Source: Pseudomonas sp. RIT-PI-q
Lineage (GTDB): Bacteria; Pseudomonadota; Gammaproteobacteria; Pseudomonadales; Pseudomonadaceae
Assembly: GCF_001297125.1 (NCBI RefSeq)
Contig: NZ_LHPC01000020.1
Coordinates: 1 to 64,000, forward strand
Direction of reading: 5' to 3'
Length of the DNA stretch: 64,000 bases
Shown here: piece after piece, positions 45,010 through 52,564 of the stretch
How positions within the stretch are numbered: the first letter of the stretch is position 1
Layout: each line of letters begins with the position of its first letter
Program-made: the position numbers and the translations under genes
The notes under the pieces: generated by a model
What the model was told of the DNA's origin: nothing
The model's input: the letters and a program-made list of their open reading frames with translations, nothing else
Databases searched by the model: none

Positions 45010-46257
45010 ATGTCCCATTCAATAACGCTGTACCAACGCCGATACGCTCTTCCAACCCAACCGGTGGTGATTGTTTGCATTGATGGCTGCGACCCGCAAT
45101 ACATCGCACAAGGCATCGCCGATGGCGTCTGCCAGACCATCGCGCGTTTTCACTCTCAGGGTTTTGCCAGTACCGCCGATTGTGTGATGCCGTCCTTCAC
45201 CAACCCCAACAACGTGTCCATCGTCACGGGCGTTGCACCTGAAGTACACGGTATCGCCGGCAACTATTACCTGGACCGCGAGACCGGCAAGGAAATCATG
45301 ATGACCGACGCCAGCCTGTTGCGCGGCGAGACCCTGCTGGCGCTACTGTCTCGGGCCGGTGTCGCGGTGGCGGCGGTCACCGCCAAGGACAAGCTGCGCA
45401 AAGTGCTCGGCCATCACCTTGAGGGCATCTGCTTCTCCTCGGAAAAAGCCGGCACCTGTACCCTGGAAGAACATGGCATCGATGACGTTCCGGCCTTGGT
45501 CGGCCGCCCATTGCCCGACATGTATTCGGCTGATCTGTCACTGTTCGTACTGGATGCCGGCCTGGCGCTGCTTAAACAAAAGCGCGCTCACGTGCTGTAC
45601 TTGTCGTTGTCCGATTACATCCAGCACAAGTTTGCGCCCGGCACCCGAGAGTCCAACGACTTTCTCAAAGCCATTGATGACCGACTGCAAGCATTTACCG
45701 AGCAAGGCGCGATTGTCGGTTGTGTCGCCGATCACGGCATGTCCGATAAAAATACCGCGGCCGGCCTACCGAACGTGATGTTCCTGCAAGACAAACTGGA
45801 GGAGAAGTTCGGCGCAAACAGCGCGCGCGTGATTTGCCCGATAACCGACCCGTTTGTTCGTCATCACGGAGCCCTCGGTTCCTTCGTCAGGGTGTATGCA
45901 AAAGACCCGTCAAACATCGAAGCCATGATCGACTACATCAGTGGCTTGTCCGGCATCGAAGACACGTTGAGCCGCCAACAAGCCGCAATGAAACTCGGTC
46001 TGCCAGAAGATCGCGAAGCGGATATCGTGGTGATTTCAAGCGAGTCCTGTGTACTTGGCTCTTGCGCCAGCGAGCATGACCTTTCGGGTATCGGCGACCG
46101 CCCTCTGCGCTCCCACGGTGGTTATTCCGAGCAGTCAGTGCCCTTCCTGCTGTCTCATCCTGTCAGCGACGTCTATCTGCAGCGGGCAGCTTCAACGCGT
46201 CTGCGCAATTTTGACATTTTCGACTTCGCACTCAATGGCGTGCGTCGCGCGCATTAA
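45010..46257 (+). CDS. phnA: Phosphonoacetate hydrolase
   Basis: The product is 415 aa of the alkaline-phosphatase superfamily. D25 in CIDGCDPQY and the nucleophile T64 in SFTNPNNVSIVTG are in the expected places, with LSLSDYIQHK, ADHGMSDK and SHGGYSEQSVPFLL supplying the remaining zinc ligands. The enzyme splits phosphonoacetate into acetate and phosphate. GAGAG precedes the ATG. It starts the rightward phosphonate cluster. Confidence 0.95.
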   Translation: MSHSITLYQRRYALPTQPVVIVCIDGCDPQYIAQGIADGVCQTIARFHSQGFASTADCVMPSFTNPNNVSIVTGVAPEVHGIAGNYYLDRETGKEIMMTDASLLRGETLLALLSRAGVAVAAVTAKDKLRKVLGHHLEGICFSSEKAGTCTLEEHGIDDVPALVGRPLPDMYSADLSLFVLDAGLALLKQKRAHVLYLSLSDYIQHKFAPGTRESNDFLKAIDDRLQAFTEQGAIVGCVADHGMSDKNTAAGLPNVMFLQDKLEEKFGANSARVICPITDPFVRHHGALGSFVRVYAKDPSNIEAMIDYISGLSGIEDTLSRQQAAMKLGLPEDREADIVVISSESCVLGSCASEHDLSGIGDRPLRSHGGYSEQSVPFLLSHPVSDVYLQRAASTRLRNFDIFDFALNGVRRAH

Positions 46258-46372
46258 TGGCGCCCGCCATTATCGGTCCAGCCGATTCAAACCGAGGAAT
46301 TATCGATTTGTGCTGTTGTGACCAGACCGCGAGCATGGGGCCACTTCCGACAACAAAAACAAAGGACCCGCC

Positions 46373-47464
46373 ATGATTGCCCGATTCCACAATCCAGTTG
46401 ATACACGTTTCGGCTGGGGCAGCCTTCTCGAGCTGGCCGACATCACCGAAAACCAGAAAGTCGCCCTGGTGACCTTTCCCGAAGCTCGCGGGTTGGGCTT
46501 GGTGGATCGCATTCAAGATCTATTGGGCGACCGGCTGGTTTACGTGATCGAAGATGTGCAGCCCAATCCCGACGTGGCTCAACTGCGTGATACCTATGAG
46601 CGTTTTTGGCAAGAGGCCGGCGAGTGCCATGCGGTCATCGCCGTGGGCGGAGGCAGCGCGATCGATACCGCCAAGGCGTTGATCGTAGGCACCGAATCGG
46701 GTCGCTTCGATGAACTGCTCGCGTTGCTGGCAACGGGTAAACCCTTCGTTCCGGCGCGCAGCAAGTGGCTGATTGCGGCACCGACAACAGCGGGCACCGG
46801 CAGCGAAGTCACGCCTTGGGCGACGATCTGGGATTCGGCCAGCCACAAGAAATATTCCCTGCACCTGGAATGCACCTGGCCTAAAGTGGCCATCATCGAC
46901 CCGCAACTGATGTTGACGGTGCCCGCAAGTGTCACCGTCTCCACAGGCCTGGATGCCCTGTCCCATGCACTGGAGTCGGTGTGGAACATCAATGCCAATC
47001 CGATCTCCGACACCTTCGCGATGTCCGCCATCGCCGACATTCTGGAATGCCTGCCGCTGCTGCGTCGTGACCTGTCCAATCAGGAATTGCGTTCACGCAT
47101 GGCATTGGCCGCACTCAAGGCCGGGTTAGCGTTCTCCAATACCAAAACCGCCCTCGCCCATTCCATTTCCTACGAAATGACCCTGCGCTATGGCCTGCCC
47201 CATGGTATCGCCTGCTCTTTCACCCTGCCGCTGGTGCTGGGGCTCGCCTGGGGCCATGACGAAGCACGCGACCGAACGCTGCAACGGATTTTTGGCAATG
47301 ACCTGCACAAAGCCCAGACCCAATTGCGCGATTTCCTGCACAGCCTCGACGTGAAAACCGAGTTTGCCGACTACGGCGTAACGGCGTCGCAAGCCCAGGA
47401 AATGATTGATTTCGCGATGCAGGGCGCACGCGGCAAAAACTTCATCGGCTCAAAAGCCGCCTAG
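46373..47464 (+). CDS. Iron-containing alcohol dehydrogenase, phosphonoacetaldehyde reductase-like
   Basis: The product is 363 aa. NAD binding is seen in AVGGGSAIDTAKALI and PTTAGTGSEVTPWATI; metal ligands are in TGLDALSHALES and GLPHGIACSF. The family contains phosphonoacetaldehyde reductase (PhpC type), which interconverts phosphonoacetaldehyde and 2-hydroxyethylphosphonate. Sitting between PhnA and PhnX genes, it more likely runs in the oxidative direction to feed PhnX. Other primary alcohols are possible substrates. Confidence 0.85.
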   Translation: MIARFHNPVDTRFGWGSLLELADITENQKVALVTFPEARGLGLVDRIQDLLGDRLVYVIEDVQPNPDVAQLRDTYERFWQEAGECHAVIAVGGGSAIDTAKALIVGTESGRFDELLALLATGKPFVPARSKWLIAAPTTAGTGSEVTPWATIWDSASHKKYSLHLECTWPKVAIIDPQLMLTVPASVTVSTGLDALSHALESVWNINANPISDTFAMSAIADILECLPLLRRDLSNQELRSRMALAALKAGLAFSNTKTALAHSISYEMTLRYGLPHGIACSFTLPLVLGLAWGHDEARDRTLQRIFGNDLHKAQTQLRDFLHSLDVKTEFADYGVTASQAQEMIDFAMQGARGKNFIGSKAA

Positions 47465-47587
47465 CGCCGCCCCTAAACCAAGCACTGCCAGCGGCGTGAC
47501 GGGCCGCGGCGATTTCCTGCTGCACCCACAAAAGAGTGCACCCTCCGACGCCAATCGGAGGGACCGAACAATAATAAGGAAAAGATC

Positions 47588-48883
47588 ATGAATCGTGCCC
47601 AAACCATGCCAGGTCTCGCAGTCTCCACCTCGTCGTTTCGCGTCGCCCAGTGGCGCATGCTGCTGGCCGCGATGTTCTGTTATCTGTTTTTCTACACCGG
47701 CCGGCAGACGTTCGGTTTCGCCATTCCGGGCATCCAGGCCGAGTTCGGCTTTACCAAGGAACACCTTGGCTGGGCATCGGCCGCCATGCTCTGGGCCTAC
47801 GCCATTGGCCAGGCCATCAACGGCAACCTCGCCGACAAATTCGGCGGCCGCCGCATCATGACCCTCGGTGCCGTGCTGTCGTGTGGCGCCAACTGGGTGA
47901 CCAGTTTCGCCGGTAGTTTCGCCGCGCTGATCCTGCCGTGGGGCATCAATGGCTACTTCCAGGCACTGGGCTGGGCGCCGGGCAGTCGGCTGATTTCCAA
48001 TTGGTGGAGCGCCGGTGAGCGCGGCAAGGTGTATGGCTTTTACGTATTCGCCGCCGGCTGCGCCTCGGTCCTGTCGTACGTGACGTCAATCGTTGTACTC
48101 GATGTGATGCATCTGGAGTGGCGCTGGATCTTCCGTTTGCCCGTGCTGCTGATGCTGGCGGGCGGCATTATTTTCTACCTGGTAGCCCGTGAACGCCCAC
48201 AGGACCTGGGCTTCGAACCGCTTGGCGATACCGGTGTCGCCAACGCCGAAGACAAAAATCACGAAGTGGCCCACGGCGAAGTCGAAACCTCGGCGCAACG
48301 CTACAAAGCCGTGCTGAAGAACTTTCGCCTGATCATCGCCGCCGTGTCCCTGGGGTTCCAGAACGCCGCTCGCTATGGCCTGATCGTCTGGGTGCCGGTG
48401 CACTTTCTGGGTGCCAACTGGAAAAGCGGCGACAGCCTGATCGATCCGAAATGGATCACGGTTGCCCTGCCGGTCGGCATGGCCATCGGCGCCCTCAGCA
48501 ATGGCTGGATATCAGACAAGCTGTTTGGCTCCAAACGCTACCTGGCGATCATGCTCTACATGTTCCTCGGTGCCGGCACCAGTCTGTGGATGTGGACCCT
48601 TGCGCCGCACAGCGCGATGGGTTTGGTGGCGTTGTTCCTTTGCGGCTTCTTCGTTTACGGCCCGGCGTCCAGCTTCTGGGCACTGTGCCCGGACCTGGTC
48701 GGGGCAAAGCGTGCAGGCACCGCCACCGGTGTGATGAATTTCTCGTCCTATCTGTTCGCCGGCCTGGCGGAACCCCTGATCGGCAGTATGCTCGACAGTA
48801 CCGGGAACACCTCGTTGATCTTCATCGTGGTCACCTCGGCGTGCCTGTGCAGTGCGCTTGTCGCGCTGTTCATCAGGCGCTGA
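47588..48883 (+). CDS. MFS transporter, organophosphate:Pi antiporter (OPA) family
   Basis: The product is 431 aa. FYTGRQTFGFAIPGIQAEFG, NGYFQALGWAPGSRLISNWW and the UhpT/GlpT-like GKVYGFYVFAAG identify the OPA family, which exchanges phosphate esters for phosphate. Here the likely cargo is a phosphonate (phosphonoacetate or hydroxyethylphosphonate). AAGGA precedes the ATG. It replaces the PhnCDE ABC importer seen in other phosphonate clusters, which is absent. Confidence 0.9.
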   Translation: MNRAQTMPGLAVSTSSFRVAQWRMLLAAMFCYLFFYTGRQTFGFAIPGIQAEFGFTKEHLGWASAAMLWAYAIGQAINGNLADKFGGRRIMTLGAVLSCGANWVTSFAGSFAALILPWGINGYFQALGWAPGSRLISNWWSAGERGKVYGFYVFAAGCASVLSYVTSIVVLDVMHLEWRWIFRLPVLLMLAGGIIFYLVARERPQDLGFEPLGDTGVANAEDKNHEVAHGEVETSAQRYKAVLKNFRLIIAAVSLGFQNAARYGLIVWVPVHFLGANWKSGDSLIDPKWITVALPVGMAIGALSNGWISDKLFGSKRYLAIMLYMFLGAGTSLWMWTLAPHSAMGLVALFLCGFFVYGPASSFWALCPDLVGAKRAGTATGVMNFSSYLFAGLAEPLIGSMLDSTGNTSLIFIVVTSACLCSALVALFIRR

Positions 48884-48939
48884 GTGCTCGGCATAGCCAT
48901 TTGAAATGACAGGCGACGGCTCAGGAACAGGATCTTTTC

Positions 48940-49812
48940 ATGTACCAGTACCACAAGTGGTTACGTTCCTTTCACGCGGTGGCGAAGACCGGCAGTTTCA
49001 CCCTCGCCGCCGAGTACCTGAGCGTCGGCCAGCCGACCGTCAGTGAGCAGGTCAACGCGCTGGAAAAGAAGTTTTCCGTGGAGCTCTTCCATCGTCGCGG
49101 GCGCTTTATCGAGATGAGTTCGGCAGGCCACAAGCTTTACGCAATCACCCAAGGTCTATTCGGCCAAGAGGATGAAGCCGTGCAACTTCTGCAAAGTTTC
49201 AAGCAACGCAAGACCGGCATGCTGCGGTTGGGCGCGGTCTCCCCACCGATTGCGATGAACCTCACTTACGAACTGATGCAGCGCCATCCCGATATCGAAC
49301 TGGAAACCTCGTTCTCTCCCGAAAGAGAAACGCTGGAACGCTTGTTCAACTTCGATATCGATGTGGCGATTCTTGCGCTCTCCGAATTCGACCAGCGCTT
49401 TGATACGCAGCTTTACCGACGCTATCCGATTATTGCCGTGGTCCGCGACGACCATCCCTGGGCACGGCAGAAACACGTGCACGTCGAACAGATCAGTGAA
49501 GAGAAGTGGGTCCTTCGCGAAAAAAGTTCACGCACCCGCCAACTGGTGGAAGAAAGCTGCAAGCGCCTGGGCGTCGACCTGAACTGCGTCATGCAGCTGA
49601 ACAGTCGTGAAGCCATCGTCCATGCCATTGCCAAGGGCATCGGCATCGGTTTTGTGTCTGCCGTCGAGTACGCCGAAACGCCAGGCACAAAGCCGATCAC
49701 GTTCGTCAATCATCCGTTTTCCATCGACTACCACCTGTGCTGCCTCGGTATTCGCAGGAATCGACCGATGATCGCGGAGTTGTTCGACTCCAGTCCAACC
49801 CCGACATCCTGA
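48940..49812 (+). CDS. LysR-type regulator within the phosphonate cluster
   Basis: The product is 290 aa. YLSVGQPTVSEQVNALEKKF is the recognition region; the start MYQYHKWLRSFHAVAKTGSF is typical of regulators found next to phnX/phnW genes. CAGGAT lies upstream of the ATG. It is co-directional with the cluster and precedes phnX by 99 nt. With the divergent LysR at 43973, the cluster has two regulators, possibly for two different inducers. Confidence 0.9.
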   Translation: MYQYHKWLRSFHAVAKTGSFTLAAEYLSVGQPTVSEQVNALEKKFSVELFHRRGRFIEMSSAGHKLYAITQGLFGQEDEAVQLLQSFKQRKTGMLRLGAVSPPIAMNLTYELMQRHPDIELETSFSPERETLERLFNFDIDVAILALSEFDQRFDTQLYRRYPIIAVVRDDHPWARQKHVHVEQISEEKWVLREKSSRTRQLVEESCKRLGVDLNCVMQLNSREAIVHAIAKGIGIGFVSAVEYAETPGTKPITFVNHPFSIDYHLCCLGIRRNRPMIAELFDSSPTPTS

Positions 49813-49911
49813 TTCCACAACGCGTTTCAACCCTCAGCAGGCTTACTTCTTGGTGACGAGAGGGACGGCCTGTCCACACCCAAAAAGCTGTTCCAAACGT
49901 GGAGATTCATC

Positions 49912-50739
49912 ATGCATTACCAACTACCCACCCAACTGCAAGCCGTGGTCCTGGACTGGGCCGGCACCGTCGTTGATTTCGGTTCCTTCGCGCCCACGCA
50001 GATTTTCGTCGAGGCGTTCGCCGAGTTCGGTGTGGCCGTTTCTCTGGAAGAAGCCCGGGGCCCGATGGGCATGGGCAAGTGGGACCATATCCGCACGCTG
50101 TGCAACCAGCCGCAAATCGCCGAACGTTATCGCGCGGTCTTCGATCGCTTGCCGACCGATGACGACGTCACCGCGCTGTATGAGCGCTTCATGCCCCTAC
50201 AGATCGAGAAGATCGCGTTGCACTCGGCACTGATTCCCGGTGCCCTCGACGCCATCGATGCCTTGCGTGACAAGGGCCTGAAAATCGGTTCCTGCTCCGG
50301 TTATCCGGCGGTGGTCATGGAAAAAGTCGTCGAACTGGCGCGCCAAAATGGCTACGTCGCCGACCACGTCGTGGCGACCGACGAGGTGCCTAACGGTCGC
50401 CCTCACCCGGCCCAGGCATTGGCCAACGTGATTGCCTTGGGCATCAGCGACGTCGCCGCGTGTGTGAAGGTCGACGACACCTGGCCAGGCATACTCGAAG
50501 GCCGTAGCGCCGGGATGTGGACGGTCGCACTGACCTGCTCCGGCAACGCACTGGGCCTGACCTACGATCAGTTCAAGGCCCTGACTTCTGACAAACTGGC
50601 CGAAGAACGCGCCCGCATCACGAAGATGTTCGAAGGCTCGCGCCCTCATTATTTGATCGACACCATCGTGGAGTTGCCGGCCGTCATCGACGACATCAAC
50701 GCGCGACTGGCGCGTGGAGAAACCCCGCAGGGTTGCTGA
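49912..50739 (+). CDS. phnX: Phosphonoacetaldehyde hydrolase
   Basis: The product is 275 aa, a HAD-superfamily enzyme. The nucleophile D15 is in [12 protein letters not shown]56 in [15 protein letters not shown] is the Schiff-base lysine; SGYPAVVME and [13 protein letters not shown] complete the HAD motifs. It splits phosphonoacetaldehyde into acetaldehyde and phosphate. GGAG precedes the ATG. The usual partner PhnW (2-aminoethylphosphonate transaminase) is not in this window. Confidence 0.96.
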   Translation: MHYQLPTQLQAVVLDWAGTVVDFGSFAPTQIFVEAFAEFGVAVSLEEARGPMGMGKWDHIRTLCNQPQIAERYRAVFDRLPTDDDVTALYERFMPLQIEKIALHSALIPGALDAIDALRDKGLKIGSCSGYPAVVMEKVVELARQNGYVADHVVATDEVPNGRPHPAQALANVIALGISDVAACVKVDDTWPGILEGRSAGMWTVALTCSGNALGLTYDQFKALTSDKLAEERARITKMFEGSRPHYLIDTIVELPAVIDDINARLARGETPQGC

Positions 50740-50805
50740 CACGATGCGGTTCTTCTAAAAAAGCCGGGGGCGATGCAGGTGTTCCTGTGTCGCCCTTCAA
50801 ATAGT

Positions 50806-50898
50806 CATCGCGGGCAAGCCCGCTCCCACAATGTTTGGGGGGAATCCACTTTTTTGGACTGTCCCAAAACCCTGTGGGAGCGGGCTTGCCCGCGATGG
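50806..50898. repeat. REPIN, GTGGGAGCGGGCTTGCCCGC type
   Basis: An inverted core (50806-50830) and a forward core (50873-50898) of this REP subtype face each other. They differ from the CGAGCTTGCTCG type at 82 and 13980, so two REP families are present. The element lies between phnX and the terminator of the EF-hand gene. Confidence 0.9.
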
Positions 50899-50915
50899 CG
50901 TCCTCAACGACACCA

Positions 50916-50952
50916 TAAAAAAACCTCCCCGAGCGCGAACCCGGGGAGGTTT
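50916..50952 (-). terminator. Rho-independent terminator of the EGKCG/EF-hand gene
   Basis: On the minus strand AAACCTCCCCG pairs with CGGGGAGGTTT and is followed by a T-run. It starts 17 bp past the stop at 50969. It is nearly the same as the stem at 38586-38621. Confidence 0.9.
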
Positions 50953-50968
50953 GAGCGGCGCATAACCA

Positions 50969-51430
50969 TCAGCTCTGGGCTTTGCTCAATTTGGTGAACA
51001 GCTCGGTCGGGACTTTCTTGCCGTTGGAGGTGTATTGGTTGGTGCGGAACTTGTAGACCTCGCCTTCGGAGAGGAAACCGTCGTTGTTGGTGTCCATCGC
51101 CTTGAATTCCTCACCACCCTGCGGGGCCACAGTCAGCAATTCTTTCAGCGATACGCGGCCATCATGGTCAGTGTCGGTACGGGCGAAGGACGCGTCGCCG
51201 CACTTGCCTTCACCGCATTTGCCTTCGCTGGTCTTGGTGGCTTTGGCGTCGGTTTCGCTGGCGCCGCACTTGCCCTCGCCACACTTGCCTTCGCTGGTTT
51301 TTTCCGCCGAGGCGAGTTGGTAACCTTGCGGCAGTGCATCAGCGGCGAAGGCACTTGAGGCGAGGTTCAGGCTGCCGGCCAGTGCAACTGCGATCAGGCC
51401 AATGCGGGATTTGTTCGACATACGGGACAT
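50969..51430 (-). CDS. Exported EGKCG-repeat protein with EF-hands
   Basis: The product is 153 aa. After a signal peptide (IGLIAVALAGSLNLASSAFA) come four EGKCG motifs in two tandem pairs (47-56 and 69-78, each within TSEGKCGEGKCG). Then follow two canonical EF-hand loops: DTDHDGRVSLKE (86-97) and DTNNDGFLSEGE (113-124). EGKCG repeats are the core of HvfA/bufferin-type peptides whose cysteines are converted to thiooxazole by MNIO (DUF692) enzymes and which then bind copper. No MNIO or partner gene (HvfB/HvfC) is present here. ATG at 51430 has CGGAG 9 nt upstream; a longer frame to 51673 is rejected. Function is inferred as metal binding in the periplasm. Confidence 0.85.
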   Translation of the reverse strand: MSRMSNKSRIGLIAVALAGSLNLASSAFAADALPQGYQLASAEKTSEGKCGEGKCGASETDAKATKTSEGKCGEGKCGDASFARTDTDHDGRVSLKELLTVAPQGGEEFKAMDTNNDGFLSEGEVYKFRTNQYTSNGKKVPTELFTKLSKAQS

Positions 51431-51751
51431 GGTTATTACTCCGGATACAGTGTGAGGCCAGGCCGCTAGGGTCAATGCCACAAGGGCGGTAAGCCGTGGT
51501 GCGAGGAGCGTTTGCTTTCTCGCTAAGGCAGGGCTATTTGACTGCAACCGTGTATCCCGGATGTATCCGGATCGAGGGGCATTTGTAAGCCAGTCTGCGC
51601 ACAGAGGTTCTGGATACACAGCGATACACAGGCCCTGCTGGGCATTTCCAACAGCATCGTGTTGGCGGACCATTGGCGTGCATTCACACCTGACTACGGA
51701 ACCAGGCGCGATTCAGATATCATTCAAGAATGCACAAGCTGAGTAAAAAAC
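51431..51751. other. Intergenic region, no gene seen
   Basis: Divergent promoter region of the EGKCG/EF-hand gene and the DUF2986 gene. I see no convincing coding frame, no hairpin and no repeat in these 321 bp. Confidence 0.5.
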
Positions 51752-51913
51752 ATGAATCGTCGTAAAAAAATACAGCAGTTACTGAAGGCTCACGCCAAAA
51801 AGGCGAGTGCCAAATTGGCACCGCCAAGCAAGTCTAAATACATTAGTAAAGCTGACCGACTGAAGCTAGCTGCCGAATCCAGCCACGACCCAATCATTTC
51901 CTCTGATAGCTGA
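51752..51913 (+). CDS. DUF2986-like small basic protein
   Basis: The product is 53 aa: NRRKKIQQLLKAHAKKASAK, then PPSKSKYISKADRLKLAAES. The KYISKADR core and the Lys-rich N-terminus match DUF2986, a family of short basic proteins of unknown role, probably nucleic-acid or ribosome binding by composition. The ribosome-binding site is weak. It is divergent from the EF-hand gene. Confidence 0.8.
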   Translation: MNRRKKIQQLLKAHAKKASAKLAPPSKSKYISKADRLKLAAESSHDPIISSDS

Positions 51914-51992
51914 TGTACGCACCAGCGGAAAAAATCCATGGCCACTGACAGGATGAGCGTGGCGCAAGCCTGATCGTCGCCATGAGCTGGCA

Positions 51993-52025
51993 GAGGAGGA
52001 ATCGTCTAACGCGCCGATTCCTCCT
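51993..52025. terminator. Hairpin between convergent genes
   Basis: GAGGAGGAATCG (51993-52004) and CGATTCCTCCTC (52014-52025) form a perfect 12-bp stem between the DUF2986 gene and the convergent ArsC-like gene. It can serve both. Confidence 0.75.
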
Positions 52026-52072
52026 CCTGGTCACAACGCCCGAATGAGTCGGCTGGAAATCGAAGAAGATCA

Positions 52073-52483
52073 CTACCTGGTCTTCACGGTGACGAACATT
52101 TTGATGCGGTCGTGAATTTCCTGAAGAGCATGACGAAAAGGCTCATGTCGCTCACTGGTTGTCGGGTCTTCAAAACTCCACACGATCACCTCGCCGGAGG
52201 ATGGCATCCGAGACGCCTCTTCGGAGGATTTATCACACAGCGTGATTACGTAGTCGAATGGCTGCCCCTCAAGCTCATCGATTGCTTTACTGCGCAGCCC
52301 CTTGGTGTCTACGCCGATATGATTGAGAGACTCCAAGGTGCGAGCGTCGATCTCACTGGCCGCAAGGCCTGCACTGAACGCTTCGAAGTGCTGCGAGTCA
52401 GTGTGTCGAAGAAGCGCTTCTGCCAGGAGTGAACGAACATCATTTTTTGCGCAAACGAATAGCACTCGACATTTGTCAGTCAT
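52073..52483 (-). CDS. Low-molecular-weight phosphatase / ArsC-like arsenate reductase
   Basis: The product is 136 aa. The P-loop is VCAKNDVRS, a CX5R(S) motif with the catalytic cysteine at about 11; the family normally has CTGNSARS, so AKND is unusual. LRSKAIDELEGQPFDYVITL and the acidic loop CDKSSEE are in the usual places, but the DPxxx general-acid loop reads SFEDPTTSER. ATG at 52483 is used. No ars operon partner is nearby. Either arsenate reduction or tyrosine dephosphorylation is possible. Confidence 0.82.
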   Translation of the reverse strand: MTDKCRVLFVCAKNDVRSLLAEALLRHTDSQHFEAFSAGLAASEIDARTLESLNHIGVDTKGLRSKAIDELEGQPFDYVITLCDKSSEEASRMPSSGEVIVWSFEDPTTSERHEPFRHALQEIHDRIKMFVTVKTR

Positions 52484-52564
52484 GACCATTCCCCCCATCT
52501 CAACCTGTTGGACTGGTAATCGTAGACGACGATGGCCGCTCCGGCACGCCTGTCCAGAGCTGTC

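Noticed and set aside
51100..51300. Tandem CTTGCCTTC-type repeats that could suggest a CRISPR or minisatellite.
   Set aside because: They are the codons of the EGKCG repeats in frame within a gene, without spacers of regular length.
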